From contig JBFYMA010000049.1 in assembly GCA_041305085.1 (NCBI GenBank), forward strand, positions 1 to 47,609: a stretch of DNA of 47,609 bases, written 5' to 3'. A program made the position numbers and the translations under genes. This document shows positions 17,025 to 24,667 of the stretch, in pieces (position 1 is the first letter of the stretch; every line of letters starts with the position of its first letter). Source of the DNA: SURF-58 sp041305085 (lineage in GTDB: Archaea; Nanobdellota; Nanobdellia; Woesearchaeales; UBA9642). The notes under the pieces were generated by a model, which worked only from the letters and a program-made list of their open reading frames with translations, was not told the DNA's origin and searched no databases.

Positions 17025-17723
17025 TTAAGAATTGATAGGAGAGTATCTGCGCAAAGCTTCGCCATATCTAACTAGCACCCATGCCAGCTTGTTAAAGAAC
17101 TCTCTGTTCTGATTTACAAGTTCTTTATCTTTTTTTAAACCTTCCACTTTTTGATCTATGATCTGGACCAATTCAGGAACAAGATAAGTATCTGATATTC
17201 CTGCACTTGCCACAGATATTGTATCTTTTTCTATATTATCAGCAGCAGCTTTTTCTGCACTATTTGGGCTATTTGATATATTGTTGTAGAAACCAATAAG
17301 CAGTTCTGCAAAGTTCTGTCTGTATTTACTGTTATCTTTTGACGCAACTTTGTGAAACTCCTTAAGAACCTCATATTTCCAAACTGCATTTTTTGCCAGC
17401 TTTTTTTCCTCTTCATTCATATATACTCCCTGTTTTGCAGGTGTTTCAATGCTTGGGACTTCTGTTTTATGGCCTGATTCTATTTTGTTTACCATATCAG
17501 AAATTTCTTCCTTTGAAAGTATTCTTATCAGCTTATCTTTTTTTGGCTCTGCTTTCTTTTCCTGCGGTTTTTTCTCCACAGGAGTTTTTTGTGTTCTTTG
17601 GTAAATTTCAAGCAAAGCATCTTTTGTTTTGCCAAGAGCGATTGTGTAGAACTCATTAGATACTTTTTCATCGTTAAGTAAAACTTCCAATACTTTTGCA
17701 TTCATATAATCATCATTAGCCAT
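17025..17723 (-). CDS. Hypothetical helical protein
   Basis: A 232-residue soluble, mostly helical protein. It has a charged, low-complexity linker at about 48-65 (rich in Lys, Glu, Pro) that separates a small N-terminal helical part from a larger C-terminal domain of about 130 residues. No catalytic motif, signal peptide or membrane segment is seen, and I do not recognise the family. It follows the 52-residue gene by three bases, so they form a two-gene operon expressed from the TATA box near 17926-17935. Confidence 0.6.
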   Translation of the reverse strand: MANDDYMNAKVLEVLLNDEKVSNEFYTIALGKTKDALLEIYQRTQKTPVEKKPQEKKAEPKKDKLIRILSKEEISDMVNKIESGHKTEVPSIETPAKQGVYMNEEEKKLAKNAVWKYEVLKEFHKVASKDNSKYRQNFAELLIGFYNNISNSPNSAEKAAADNIEKDTISVASAGISDTYLVPELVQIIDQKVEGLKKDKELVNQNREFFNKLAWVLVRYGEALRRYSPINS

Positions 17724-17726
17724 TAA

Positions 17727-17885
17727 TCACACCTCTGCAAACAATTCATCCATATCCCTTTCTGTAATATCTGCCCTGCTAAGAATATCTATTCCTGGCT
17801 TTTTTTTCCTGCTTCTTATCCTGTTGAGAAGTTTAGTATCCTCATCCATGTACGCTTCTTCTTCAAATTCTTCTTCTACAAACAT
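17727..17885 (-). CDS. Small acidic/basic hypothetical protein, 52 aa
   Basis: A 52-codon frame from ATG at 17885 to TGA at 17727. The protein has an acidic N-terminus (FVEEEFEEEAYMDED), a basic centre (RIRSRKKKPG) and an acidic C-terminus (ITERDMDELFAEV). It ends three bases before the start of the 232-residue gene and has a good promoter: a TATA element (ACATTTATATATTAG read on the minus strand, 17921-17935) preceded by an A/T-rich activator-like stretch. Function unknown; its size and position suggest a small accessory subunit. Confidence 0.6.
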   Translation of the reverse strand: MFVEEEFEEEAYMDEDTKLLNRIRSRKKKPGIDILSRADITERDMDELFAEV

Positions 17886-17986
17886 AATTTCAACCTTTTA
17901 ATTACTCCTGTGTAGTAATAACTAATATATAAATGTTGCTGTTTTACTATTATTTTCGATATAGAAAAATATTATTTTAAAAAAAA

Positions 17987-18249
17987 GTGCACGCCCGAAG
18001 GTGGACTTACTCCTGAATATGCAGTTATCCTGGCTTTTCCTCAGCCCCGCAACCCGCCAAGCACCAGAGCCCTAGCTTAGGGCTGCTCCATTCCTGGCCT
18101 GACCCAGTTCACAAAGATTCCGATCCTGGAGGACAAGGCGTCAACGTCCAAACCAGGGCTGCGCACCCAAAAGCAAGCCGCCCTTCGGGCTTCGACCCCA
18201 CCGACATCCATTTGCGGTTACAGGCGAGGATGAGCCGCCCAGTCTAGCG
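17987..18249 (-). ncRNA. Signal recognition particle RNA (7S/SRP RNA, archaeal type)
   Basis: Read on the minus strand, this G+C-rich island has the conserved domain III/IV elements. CCTGTAACCGCAAA is followed by GGGGTCGAAGCCCGAAGGGC, as in archaeal 5' domains. Later comes the universally conserved helix 8 that binds SRP54: GGTCAGGCCAGGAA, then GGAGCAGCC (about 18080-18110). A TATA box (CATTTAAAAGC, 18270-18280) lies about 27 bases before the likely 5' end, and an eight-T run (17979-17986) follows as a terminator. Ends are approximate. The partner protein SRP54 is encoded at 23162-24529 in the same window. Confidence 0.88.
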
Positions 18250-18301
18250 ATAAGTGGTAATTTATCAGTGCTTTTAAATGTTGTTAAAATGTGAAAAATT
18301 A

Positions 18302-18343
18302 TACTACTCATAAGTAGTAAAAAAACGAAACCTTTATATATAA
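18302..18343 (+). promoter_or_regulatory. Palindrome plus BRE/TATA promoter
   Basis: A perfect inverted repeat TACTACT-CATA-AGTAGTA (18302-18319) directly precedes an A-run, CGAAAC and CTTTATATATAAG, i.e. a BRE plus TATA box. The transcription start would be near 18362, leaving a 30-base leader with the strong ribosome-binding site GAGGTGA at 18382-18388 before the ATG at 18394. The same half-site (AAGTRGT) precedes CGAAAC plus TATA at several other promoters in the window. Confidence 0.6.
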
Positions 18344-18393
18344 GCTCATCCAAAACATATCATTCAAAAGCTTTAAAAAAAAGAGGTGAAACA

Positions 18394-18723
18394 ATGAGGA
18401 TTACCTGCTATGAAACATTTCATGCACTTGCAAAAAGACAAGCAGAAAACAGCCCTTTTGAGATAGATATACCTTCCAGAGAATTCTATTGCAGAATCAG
18501 CAGCACATACGAAGGTGCAGTAGGCCCTGAGCAGACAGCAGCCATACTCAAAGCCTATGGACAAAAAGACAAATTTTTGGAAATGAGCCCTGAACTATTA
18601 GACCATATAGTACAGCAGACAAAGCGCAAAATAGGAGATGGGCCTGTCTACAGAAACGGTGCAATAGAAGGTGTAGCAACAATCGCAGTCATAAACAGTG
18701 TTCTGGATGAGCAAAAATTCTGA
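18394..18723 (+). CDS. Hypothetical protein, 109 aa
   Basis: A compact soluble protein with a strong Shine-Dalgarno sequence (GAGGTGA) five bases before the ATG, which is unusual here since most genes look leaderless. Sequence features: an N-terminal MRITCYETFHALAKRQAEN, a central PSREFYCRISSTYEGAVGPE, and a C-terminal helical part. No known motif is recognised. The strong promoter and RBS suggest high expression. It is followed at 40 bases by a membrane protein with its own TATA-like element. Confidence 0.6.
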   Translation: MRITCYETFHALAKRQAENSPFEIDIPSREFYCRISSTYEGAVGPEQTAAILKAYGQKDKFLEMSPELLDHIVQQTKRKIGDGPVYRNGAIEGVATIAVINSVLDEQKF

Positions 18724-18762
18724 TTTCAAAAGCTTTAAAAAAAGGATTGCCTAAAACAGCCC

Positions 18763-19443
18763 ATGGCTAATGAAACAGTAAACGCAACAATCAACGCAAT
18801 AAACAACATAACTGCAAATGGGTCTTCAACTCTTGCCCAGCACATTACACAGTTCACAGCCATAGTCTATGGCCGGCTTGTTGACATAACAACCGCTCCC
18901 ATAAGGATTTCAGGCATGCTGTGGATAATTACACCGCTTGTTGTTGCGCTTCTTTTGATGGAATTCTACTTCAGCAGGTACTCAAAAGAAGAGCTTGGCT
19001 GGAATACTGCAGTAGGAAACAGCCTGGTGCTCATATTTGTCGCAATAGACCTTTTAAGGCACATCTATGGAGACCAAAACTTTCTTGCAATGGAAATAAG
19101 CGAGCTTTTGCTTGTAAAAAAAACAATAATAGCACTGGTGGTTGCTGCAGGAAGCTTTCTGCTGCTTTTTACAGAGTTCTTCCACATTCTTCCAAAAAAG
19201 TTTGCATTTTTTGTAAGCTCCAGCCTTCCTGTAAACCTCATAGCATTTTTTGCAATAATACTTGTATACAGCGAAATACCCCTAGATGTTTATACCTTGA
19301 TCTCGGCAATAGTTATGTTTGTTGTTCTCCTTTTAGTCTTCAGGATAATAAAGCAGCTCATACCAAAGTCTGAAGAGTCCAGCATAGAAAAAAAATCAAG
19401 GTATAATTACAATGAAGAAGGGCTTATAGAAGTAAAAGAGTGA
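18763..19443 (+). CDS. Polytopic membrane protein, unknown family
   Basis: A 226-residue protein with a hydrophilic N-terminus (about 45 residues) packed with NxT/NxS sequons (NET, NAT, NIT, NGS), which would be N-glycosylated if outside the cell. About five transmembrane helices follow (near 52-70, 84-101, 117-136, 145-170, 175-198) and a charged C-terminal tail. The promoter segment CAAAAGCTTTAAAAAAAGG (18727-18745) lies about 25 bases before the ATG. It ends inside the end of the convergent presenilin-like gene, a 20-base overlap. Function unknown. Confidence 0.65.
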   Translation: MANETVNATINAINNITANGSSTLAQHITQFTAIVYGRLVDITTAPIRISGMLWIITPLVVALLLMEFYFSRYSKEELGWNTAVGNSLVLIFVAIDLLRHIYGDQNFLAMEISELLLVKKTIIALVVAAGSFLLLFTEFFHILPKKFAFFVSSSLPVNLIAFFAIILVYSEIPLDVYTLISAIVMFVVLLLVFRIIKQLIPKSEESSIEKKSRYNYNEEGLIEVKE

Positions 19444-20440
19444 TTATTCCATAGCCAACAAGACATCCTAGAGAGATAAAAGGCATCGCAGGGTAAAACC
19501 TATCTTTTTTTGAAAAATACAGCAAAAGGAACAGCGCAACAGTTGTTGTGAGTGTTATAATAAGAGAAAACCCCAGCGCAGAGATTTTTTGCAAGCCATC
19601 CGCAATCAGGCGCTCCATCACGACCCCTGAAAATATTAGAGGAAACGCAATATCTCCCCCTCCAAGTATTGCATTTTTGGATTCAGTTTCTTGTTTTGAT
19701 AGCTGAGGAATTTTTGAGTCCGCTTTTTTTAGCTGAATCTCTCCATCTAATTTGCTTTTATTTTCAGGCTTATTGGCATTTTTTATTTTTGAAGAATAAG
19801 GGATAAAAAGCCCTGCAAAAACATTGCTCTTTGTCTGGAACTCTGCCATTTTTACCATGTGCCTGCTCTGCCACACTGCAATAATGTCGTAAACAGATAT
19901 AATCAAAAGAAGTATTGTTGCCAAAAACACAGGATGGGAAAAAAAGCTCTGGCTATGAAAAGCGCCGAACATGGGAACAATTAAGAGCGCTATCCCGCTG
20001 TAGATGAGAATCTCTGAAATGTTGTGGACAAAAACGTTTGGCCTGAAAATCTTCCACACAGCCAAAACCACTGCAATCAAAAGAGCCAGCCAGGAATTCA
20101 AAAAAACACCCAAGGCAATGGTTATAGAAATAGTCACTGCAAGAAAAAACCAGGACTTCCAGATTGAGACTTTTCCGAATTTTATGATTATCAAAACAAG
20201 AAGTGTTCCCACAACAACCCCTAGAAGTATGAACAGCACCGCGCCAATCCCTGTTGTTTGGGGCCTTGGCCCAAGAGCAGTGTCTTCGTGCTGGACAACA
20301 GTTACAGAAACGTTTTGACCATTCTCAACTATTATCTGCTGTGAAGGCTCTGCGTCATAGTTTATAAGGAAAAGCCCTGCAAGCTGGCTCAACACAAAAA
20401 CAGCAACAAGAAACAGCGTAATAGTAAGATCATGCTTCAT
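19424..20440 (-). CDS. Presenilin/signal-peptide-peptidase-like intramembrane aspartyl protease
   Basis: A 338-residue polytopic membrane protein of the A22/presenilin superfamily, which cleaves substrates within the membrane. Both catalytic aspartates are visible: Asp185 in VYDIIAVW (YD motif) and Asp263 in LGGGDIAFPLIF (GxGD motif). The C-terminal PAL-like element is FYPAMPFIS (about 316-323). Nine or so hydrophobic segments are predicted, with a soluble loop of about 40 residues between the two catalytic helices. The likely task is clearing signal peptides or membrane protein remnants. Archaeal homologues (PSH) are well known. Confidence 0.92.
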   Translation of the reverse strand: MKHDLTITLFLVAVFVLSQLAGLFLINYDAEPSQQIIVENGQNVSVTVVQHEDTALGPRPQTTGIGAVLFILLGVVVGTLLVLIIIKFGKVSIWKSWFFLAVTISITIALGVFLNSWLALLIAVVLAVWKIFRPNVFVHNISEILIYSGIALLIVPMFGAFHSQSFFSHPVFLATILLLIISVYDIIAVWQSRHMVKMAEFQTKSNVFAGLFIPYSSKIKNANKPENKSKLDGEIQLKKADSKIPQLSKQETESKNAILGGGDIAFPLIFSGVVMERLIADGLQKISALGFSLIITLTTTVALFLLLYFSKKDRFYPAMPFISLGCLVGYGIITLLLL

Positions 20441-20528
20441 GCAGTAAAGGTTTGAGCAATTGTTTATAATTGTTTTTGTTTGGAAGCAGTCCGCAAAGCA
20501 TTAAAAACCACAAAATATTCTTACCAAA

Positions 20529-21038
20529 ATGGACTATGATACTGGCTATAATTATGAAATAGTGCATGATAAAAAAAACAACATGCTTGTTGTCAAAGTC
20601 ACCAAGACAGAGACAATTGATAAGCTTGTAAGCAGTCTTGCACAGAACTCACCAGGCAAGGAAAACAACAAAGAAAACTCCAATATTGTAGACATAACAG
20701 GAATTACTTCAAAACAGCCTGCCAAATACGCGTTTGTAATTAACTATGAAAACAAAAAAGATCTGTACAGGCTTGTGTCAAACGATCCAATAGTTGTAAA
20801 GGGCAACAAATACACAATGAACGACCCGAACGGCCATCTTTTGGGATTCATCAACCTTTATGCCGACAAGCCAGTAATTGTGATAAACGAGGACATAATA
20901 AGGGATATGGAGAGCTTTATGAAAGTTTTTTACCACGAGCTTATGCACACCTTCTTCAAGGATGAGATAATTGACAGGGTTGTTACAGATACAATGCACC
21001 CAGAAAAAATAATCAACAACTCAAAATATGCAGCCTAG
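20529..21038 (+). CDS. Hypothetical protein with an HExxH zinc-protease-like motif
   Basis: A 169-residue protein with HELMH in FYHELMHTFF at about residues 137-141, the zinc site of gluzincin/metzincin-like metalloproteases. A third ligand might be in the following DEIIDR segment, but this is not certain. The N-terminal 110 residues form a beta-rich domain with no signal peptide. It is divergent from the presenilin-like gene and its stop overlaps that of the convergent GT4 gene by four bases. The substrate is unknown; the short size could mean a minimal protease or an inactive relative. Confidence 0.6.
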   Translation: MDYDTGYNYEIVHDKKNNMLVVKVTKTETIDKLVSSLAQNSPGKENNKENSNIVDITGITSKQPAKYAFVINYENKKDLYRLVSNDPIVVKGNKYTMNDPNGHLLGFINLYADKPVIVINEDIIRDMESFMKVFYHELMHTFFKDEIIDRVVTDTMHPEKIINNSKYAA

Positions 21039-22156
21039 AGTTTTTCCAAAACTTTTTTTATCTGCTCAACCGTCCTGTCCCAGTCAAACTTCTGCTCGAC
21101 CAAAAGCCTTCCGTTTTTAGAGAATTTTTTTCTTATTGATTCATCATTGATTACTATTTCCAGCTTTTTTGTGAGCTCGTAAGGCTGGCCCTTGTTGATC
21201 AAGAATCCGTTCATTCCCTCAACAATATAATTTTTTACAAAGCCGACTTTTGTTGCGATTACAGGAACCCCGCAGCTCAATGCTTCAAGCGTTGTGAGAG
21301 AAGTTGTTTCTGTAATGCTTGTAAGCACATAGGCATCCATTGCCTGCACAAACCTTTCAACATCATTTTGTGCAGGAAAAACCTTACAGCCAGCCCTTTT
21401 GCTGAACAATCCTTTTATCTCCTCCAGACCGTCACCAACAATCAAAAGCCTTATCTTTGGATATTTTGACTGGAGCCTTATGAATGCCCTGAAAAGTGTT
21501 TTTAAGTCTTTTTCCCTTGAAATCCTTCCGTGATAGCCTATAACAAAAGAGTCTGCCTCAAATCCAAGTGCTGCTTTTGCTGCGCCTTTATCTTTTGGAG
21601 GAGAAAATTTTTTTGTGTCAACCCCCAAATGAATTATTCTTGTCGGAGCATCAATCTTGAGCCACTGTAAAACCTCTTCTTCTCCTTCTGAAGGAACCAT
21701 TATAATATCACACCCGCTGTACAGCTTTACAGAGCGCTGCTTTACAAATCCCTTGGCATATTTTTTCAACAGCCCTTTTGTTGCGCTTACAGCAAGCTCA
21801 TACTCCACAGAGTGCATAAATGCCACTAAATGCTTTCTCTGGCTATGTGCCTGTTTCATTGCAGAAGCACAGACAGGCCCAATTGTCTGGGTAAAAACAA
21901 TATCTGACTGCTTAACAAAACTTTTTATTATTGCGTGGTCTGGCTTGGAAAACACAAATCCTCCAACCTTTAAAAAACCAGAAAGCGGAAACCTTACAAG
22001 TGTATAACCTTTCTGCTCTGCTAACTCCCCAAAATCAGGAGCAATAACTGTAATTTCATATTCTTCTTTTAGCCTGGGAATTACTTCGCTCAAAAACCTT
22101 GAAATTCCATCCCATCTTGGCAGGTAATTGTCTGTTGCTATGAGCAATTTTTTCAT
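21035..22156 (-). CDS. Glycosyltransferase family 4 (GT-B)
   Basis: Begins MKKLLIATDNYLPRWDGISRF, the acceptor-domain start typical of GT4 mannosyl/glucosyl-transferases acting on lipids. The C-terminal donor domain has IGYHGRISREKDLKTLF, LLIVGDG and the EX7E motif ETTSLTTLEALSCGVPVIAT. I chose the ATG at 22156 because it overlaps the TGA of the upstream gene (ATGA); a start at 22183 would intrude into that gene. The coupling with a GlcNAc-PI de-N-acetylase-like gene suggests a glycolipid pathway in which one enzyme adds an amino-sugar and the other deacetylates it. Confidence 0.85.
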   Translation of the reverse strand: MKKLLIATDNYLPRWDGISRFLSEVIPRLKEEYEITVIAPDFGELAEQKGYTLVRFPLSGFLKVGGFVFSKPDHAIIKSFVKQSDIVFTQTIGPVCASAMKQAHSQRKHLVAFMHSVEYELAVSATKGLLKKYAKGFVKQRSVKLYSGCDIIMVPSEGEEEVLQWLKIDAPTRIIHLGVDTKKFSPPKDKGAAKAALGFEADSFVIGYHGRISREKDLKTLFRAFIRLQSKYPKIRLLIVGDGLEEIKGLFSKRAGCKVFPAQNDVERFVQAMDAYVLTSITETTSLTTLEALSCGVPVIATKVGFVKNYIVEGMNGFLINKGQPYELTKKLEIVINDESIRKKFSKNGRLLVEQKFDWDRTVEQIKKVLEKL

Positions 22157-22791
22157 TTTGCCCTGAAAAACACCTCTGCCCACTTATAATTATTCTGTAT
22201 TCCATGAAAAAACGCCTTTGCATAAACACTCCACAACAAGCTTATAATACTCAGCCTCTGGCTCTTAAAGCACTTCAAAGCTTTTAACTTTGTTGAAAAG
22301 GTCTCTGAAACATCCACCACAAGCCTTGGCTTGTCCTTTTTGAGATTAAAAATATTCCATACATTGAAAGAATACACAGGAACTTCTTTTTTTGTCTTTT
22401 CAAGCGCTGCCAGCACCAGTTTCAGCGTTCCCCTATGGTCTGTGTGGGGATCATCCTCGCTGTGGGTAAAAATCTTTGAAGGCTTTTCCTCTTTTATGAT
22501 GTCTGCAAGCTCCTGAACAGATTTTTTTTTGGCTGCATCCTCTTCAAATTTGCCTTCTTTCAGGTCAAGAAATGACACCCCAGAACCCTTAATTACCTTG
22601 TCTGCATGCTCTGACTCCTCAATCCTCGTCTGTATTGTTATGTGCTCCTTTATCCAGAAGGTTCCTGACTCCCCGTAGGAAAGGATAACAGTCCTGATTT
22701 TATCTCCTTCATTTGCATACTTTGCAAGCGTCCCCCCTGCACCAAATATCTGGTCGTCAGAATGGGCGCAAATTACAAGTATTGTTGCCAT
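22153..22791 (-). CDS. PIG-L/LmbE family deacetylase
   Basis: About 212 residues with the zinc-binding motif ICAHSDDQIFGAGGTLAKY at the N-terminus (H, D, D) and HTDHRGTL with the third histidine in the middle, as in N-acetylglucosaminyl-phosphatidylinositol de-N-acetylases. It removes an acetyl group from an amino-sugar conjugate. Start at ATG 22791 is favoured because a TATA box (TTATTTAAAAAC, read on the minus strand at 22811-22823) is about 25 bases upstream; the frame also remains open further upstream to 22845, into the tRNA end. It is coupled to the GT4 gene by an ATGA overlap. Confidence 0.85.
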   Translation of the reverse strand: MATILVICAHSDDQIFGAGGTLAKYANEGDKIRTVILSYGESGTFWIKEHITIQTRIEESEHADKVIKGSGVSFLDLKEGKFEEDAAKKKSVQELADIIKEEKPSKIFTHSEDDPHTDHRGTLKLVLAALEKTKKEVPVYSFNVWNIFNLKKDKPRLVVDVSETFSTKLKALKCFKSQRLSIISLLWSVYAKAFFHGIQNNYKWAEVFFRAK

Positions 22792-22840
22792 AAGCAATAG
22801 AGGTCTGGCTGTTTTTAAATAATTTATTGGTAAAAGAAGA

Positions 22841-23083
22841 TGCACCGGCCGGGATACTCAAATCCTGAAGAGATTTGTGGTCTTCCTCTGGGATACTTGA
22901 ACCCGGGTTGTCGGCTATCTTTGCGTGCAAAGATCACGATGAATCCTTGATTCTAACGCGTGGAAGGCCGAAGTCATGTGTGAAACCTCTTACTTGTAAC
23001 CAGGGGACTCAGGTCAAAGACTAGGAGTCGCCTACTTTTGGTTAAGCTTTTTGTAAAAGGTTAAGCCACTAGACCACCGGTGC
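22841..23083 (-). tRNA. tRNA-Gly (anticodon UCC) with three introns
   Basis: The ends form a perfect acceptor stem (GCACCGG at 23083-23077, CCGGTGC at 22848-22842, discriminator A at 22841). Removal of three introns with bulge-helix-bulge junctions leaves a normal 72-base tRNA: D arm GTCTAGTGGCTATGAC, anticodon arm TCGGC-CTTCCAA-GCCGA, T arm CCGGG-TTCAAGT-CCCGG. Exons: 23064-23083, 22961-22977, 22896-22916, 22841-22854. Introns: 22978-23063 (86 bases, D loop), 22917-22960 (44 bases, position 37/38), 22855-22895 (41 bases, T loop near 59/60). No CCA is encoded. A TATA-like TTTTAAAAAC at 23111-23121 and a T-rich stretch after the 3' end frame it. The introns were inferred by pairing, not predicted by a program. 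Confidence 0.85.
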
Positions 23084-23161
23084 ATGCTGTTTGGAAAAAG
23101 GGGTTTGTTTTTAAAACTTACGCAAGAACCTTTATAAAACCATATTTATTTCTTTATAAAC

Positions 23162-24529
23162 ATGGTATTGGAAAAGCTCGGGAGCAGCCTCAAGGAGACT
23201 CTGGAAAAGGTTACAAAGGCATTGTTTGTAGATGAAAAGCTTATCAACGAGCTTGTCAAGGATATCCAGAGGGCTTTGCTTCAAGCAGATGTCAATGTAA
23301 AGCTTGTTTTTGATCTGACAAAAAAAATCAAAGAGCGGGCTCTTAAAGAGGACAGGGACATTCCTAAAGGACTTTCCAAGAGAGAATATCTCATCAAGGT
23401 TGTCTATGAAGAGCTTGTGCAGTTTTTGGGCGGAGAGGGGAACAAGATAAGCATAACAAAAAAACCTTTCAAAATAATGCTTGTGGGATTGTTTGGAAAC
23501 GGAAAAACAACCACTGCTGCAAAGCTTGCACACTTCTACAAAAAAAGAGGAAACAAAGTTGCGCTTTTGACAACTGACACCTGGAGGCCTGCAGCTTTTG
23601 ACCAGCTCCAGCAGCTATCCAAACAGGTAAATGCAGAGTTTTTTGGAGACAAGTCTGAAAAAAATCCTGCAAAAATCTTCAAAAAGTTTGAAAAAGAGCT
23701 TGACAAGTTTGACATAGTCATTATTGATACTGCAGGAAGGGACGCACTGAACGACGAGCTAATAACTGAGCTGAATTCCATAAACAAGACAGTTAATGCA
23801 GATGAGACACTCCTCGTGCTGGGTGCAGACATTGGCCAGGCTGCTGAAAAGCAGGCAAAAACATTCAACGAAACATGTAGTGTTACAGGAGTTGTTATCA
23901 CAAAGCTTGATGGAACTGCAAAAGGAGGAGGCGCATTGATTGCCTGCTCTGTAACAAAGGCACCAGTCAAATTTATAGGAGTAGGAGAAAAAATTGACGC
24001 TCTGGAGGAATTCAAGCCAGAAGGGTTTGTGGGCAGGCTTCTCGGCATGGGCGACCTGGAAAGCCTACTGGAAAAAGCCAGGGAAGCAATAGACAGTGAC
24101 AAGGCAGAAGATCTTGGAAAAAGGTTCTTGAAAGGAGAGTTCAACCTTCTGGACCTTTACGAGCAGATGAGCGCCATGAAAAAGATGGGCTCCCTGAGCA
24201 AGATTATCGAGATGATTCCAGGCATGGGCCAGCTGAAGCTTCCAAAAGAAGCACTTGAAGTCCAGCAGGAAAAGCTTGAAAAATGGAAGATTGCCATGCA
24301 GTCTATGACAAAAGAAGAATTAGAAGACCCTGAAATAATGTCAGGAACAAGGGTTGAGAGGATCAGCAGGGGAAGCGGCGTAAGCATAAGCGACATAAGA
24401 GGCCTTTTAAAGCAGTACAAGATGTCCAAAAAGCTCATGAAGCAGATGAAAGGCGGGGAAAAAGGCATGGAAAAGATGATGCAGAAGATCCAGAAGGGCG
24501 GAATGAAGATGCCTGGGTTCAAGTTTTGA
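23162..24529 (+). CDS. srp54: Signal recognition particle protein SRP54
   Basis: A 455-residue GTPase of the SRP. The N domain is at 1-95, the G domain at about 96-295 with GLFGNGKTTTAAKLA (P-loop, 109-123), DTAGRDA (G3), TKLDGTAKGGGAL (G4 region) and GVGEKIDALEEF. The M domain (about 300-455) is methionine-rich with MIPGMGQL and SGVSISDIRGLLKQYK, which binds helix 8 of the SRP RNA. It targets nascent membrane and secreted proteins to the SecYEG translocon with FtsY. The ATG is about 25 bases after the TATA box CTTTATAAAAC (23131-23141). SRP RNA is encoded 5 kb away in this window. Confidence 0.97.
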   Translation: MVLEKLGSSLKETLEKVTKALFVDEKLINELVKDIQRALLQADVNVKLVFDLTKKIKERALKEDRDIPKGLSKREYLIKVVYEELVQFLGGEGNKISITKKPFKIMLVGLFGNGKTTTAAKLAHFYKKRGNKVALLTTDTWRPAAFDQLQQLSKQVNAEFFGDKSEKNPAKIFKKFEKELDKFDIVIIDTAGRDALNDELITELNSINKTVNADETLLVLGADIGQAAEKQAKTFNETCSVTGVVITKLDGTAKGGGALIACSVTKAPVKFIGVGEKIDALEEFKPEGFVGRLLGMGDLESLLEKAREAIDSDKAEDLGKRFLKGEFNLLDLYEQMSAMKKMGSLSKIIEMIPGMGQLKLPKEALEVQQEKLEKWKIAMQSMTKEELEDPEIMSGTRVERISRGSGVSISDIRGLLKQYKMSKKLMKQMKGGEKGMEKMMQKIQKGGMKMPGFKF

Positions 24530-24535
24530 AAATAA

Positions 24536-24667
24536 TCAGCACTCTGCTTTTGCAGTTATTGCTTTGAAGCAGTTTTCGCAATATGGATGGTCTTTTGCAA
24601 AGAAAACATCCTCGACAGAGCATATCTCCCTTTGCCTGCAGTTAAGGCCTTGGCAGATTATTGTCAT
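24536..24667 (-). CDS. Tiny cysteine-rich protein, 43 aa
   Basis: A 43-codon frame, ATG at 24667 to TGA at 24536. Seven-odd residues are cysteine: MTIICQGLNCRQREICSVED, then HPYCENCFKA and a C-terminal C. The spacing C-x4-C-x5-C and YCENC looks like a small zinc-binding finger. It overlaps the stop of the upstream gene (24664-24978) with ATGA, which supports real translation, and ends convergently with srp54 (seven bases apart). Function unknown. Confidence 0.6.
   Translation of the reverse strand: MTIICQGLNCRQREICSVEDVFFAKDHPYCENCFKAITAKAEC

Noticed and set aside
22841..23083. Two tRNA-like T arms (TTCAAGTATCCC and TTTGAGTATCCC), suggesting two overlapping or partial tRNA genes
   Set aside because: The second copy is explained as the intron/exon border of a T-loop intron; only one acceptor stem and one anticodon arm can be built.
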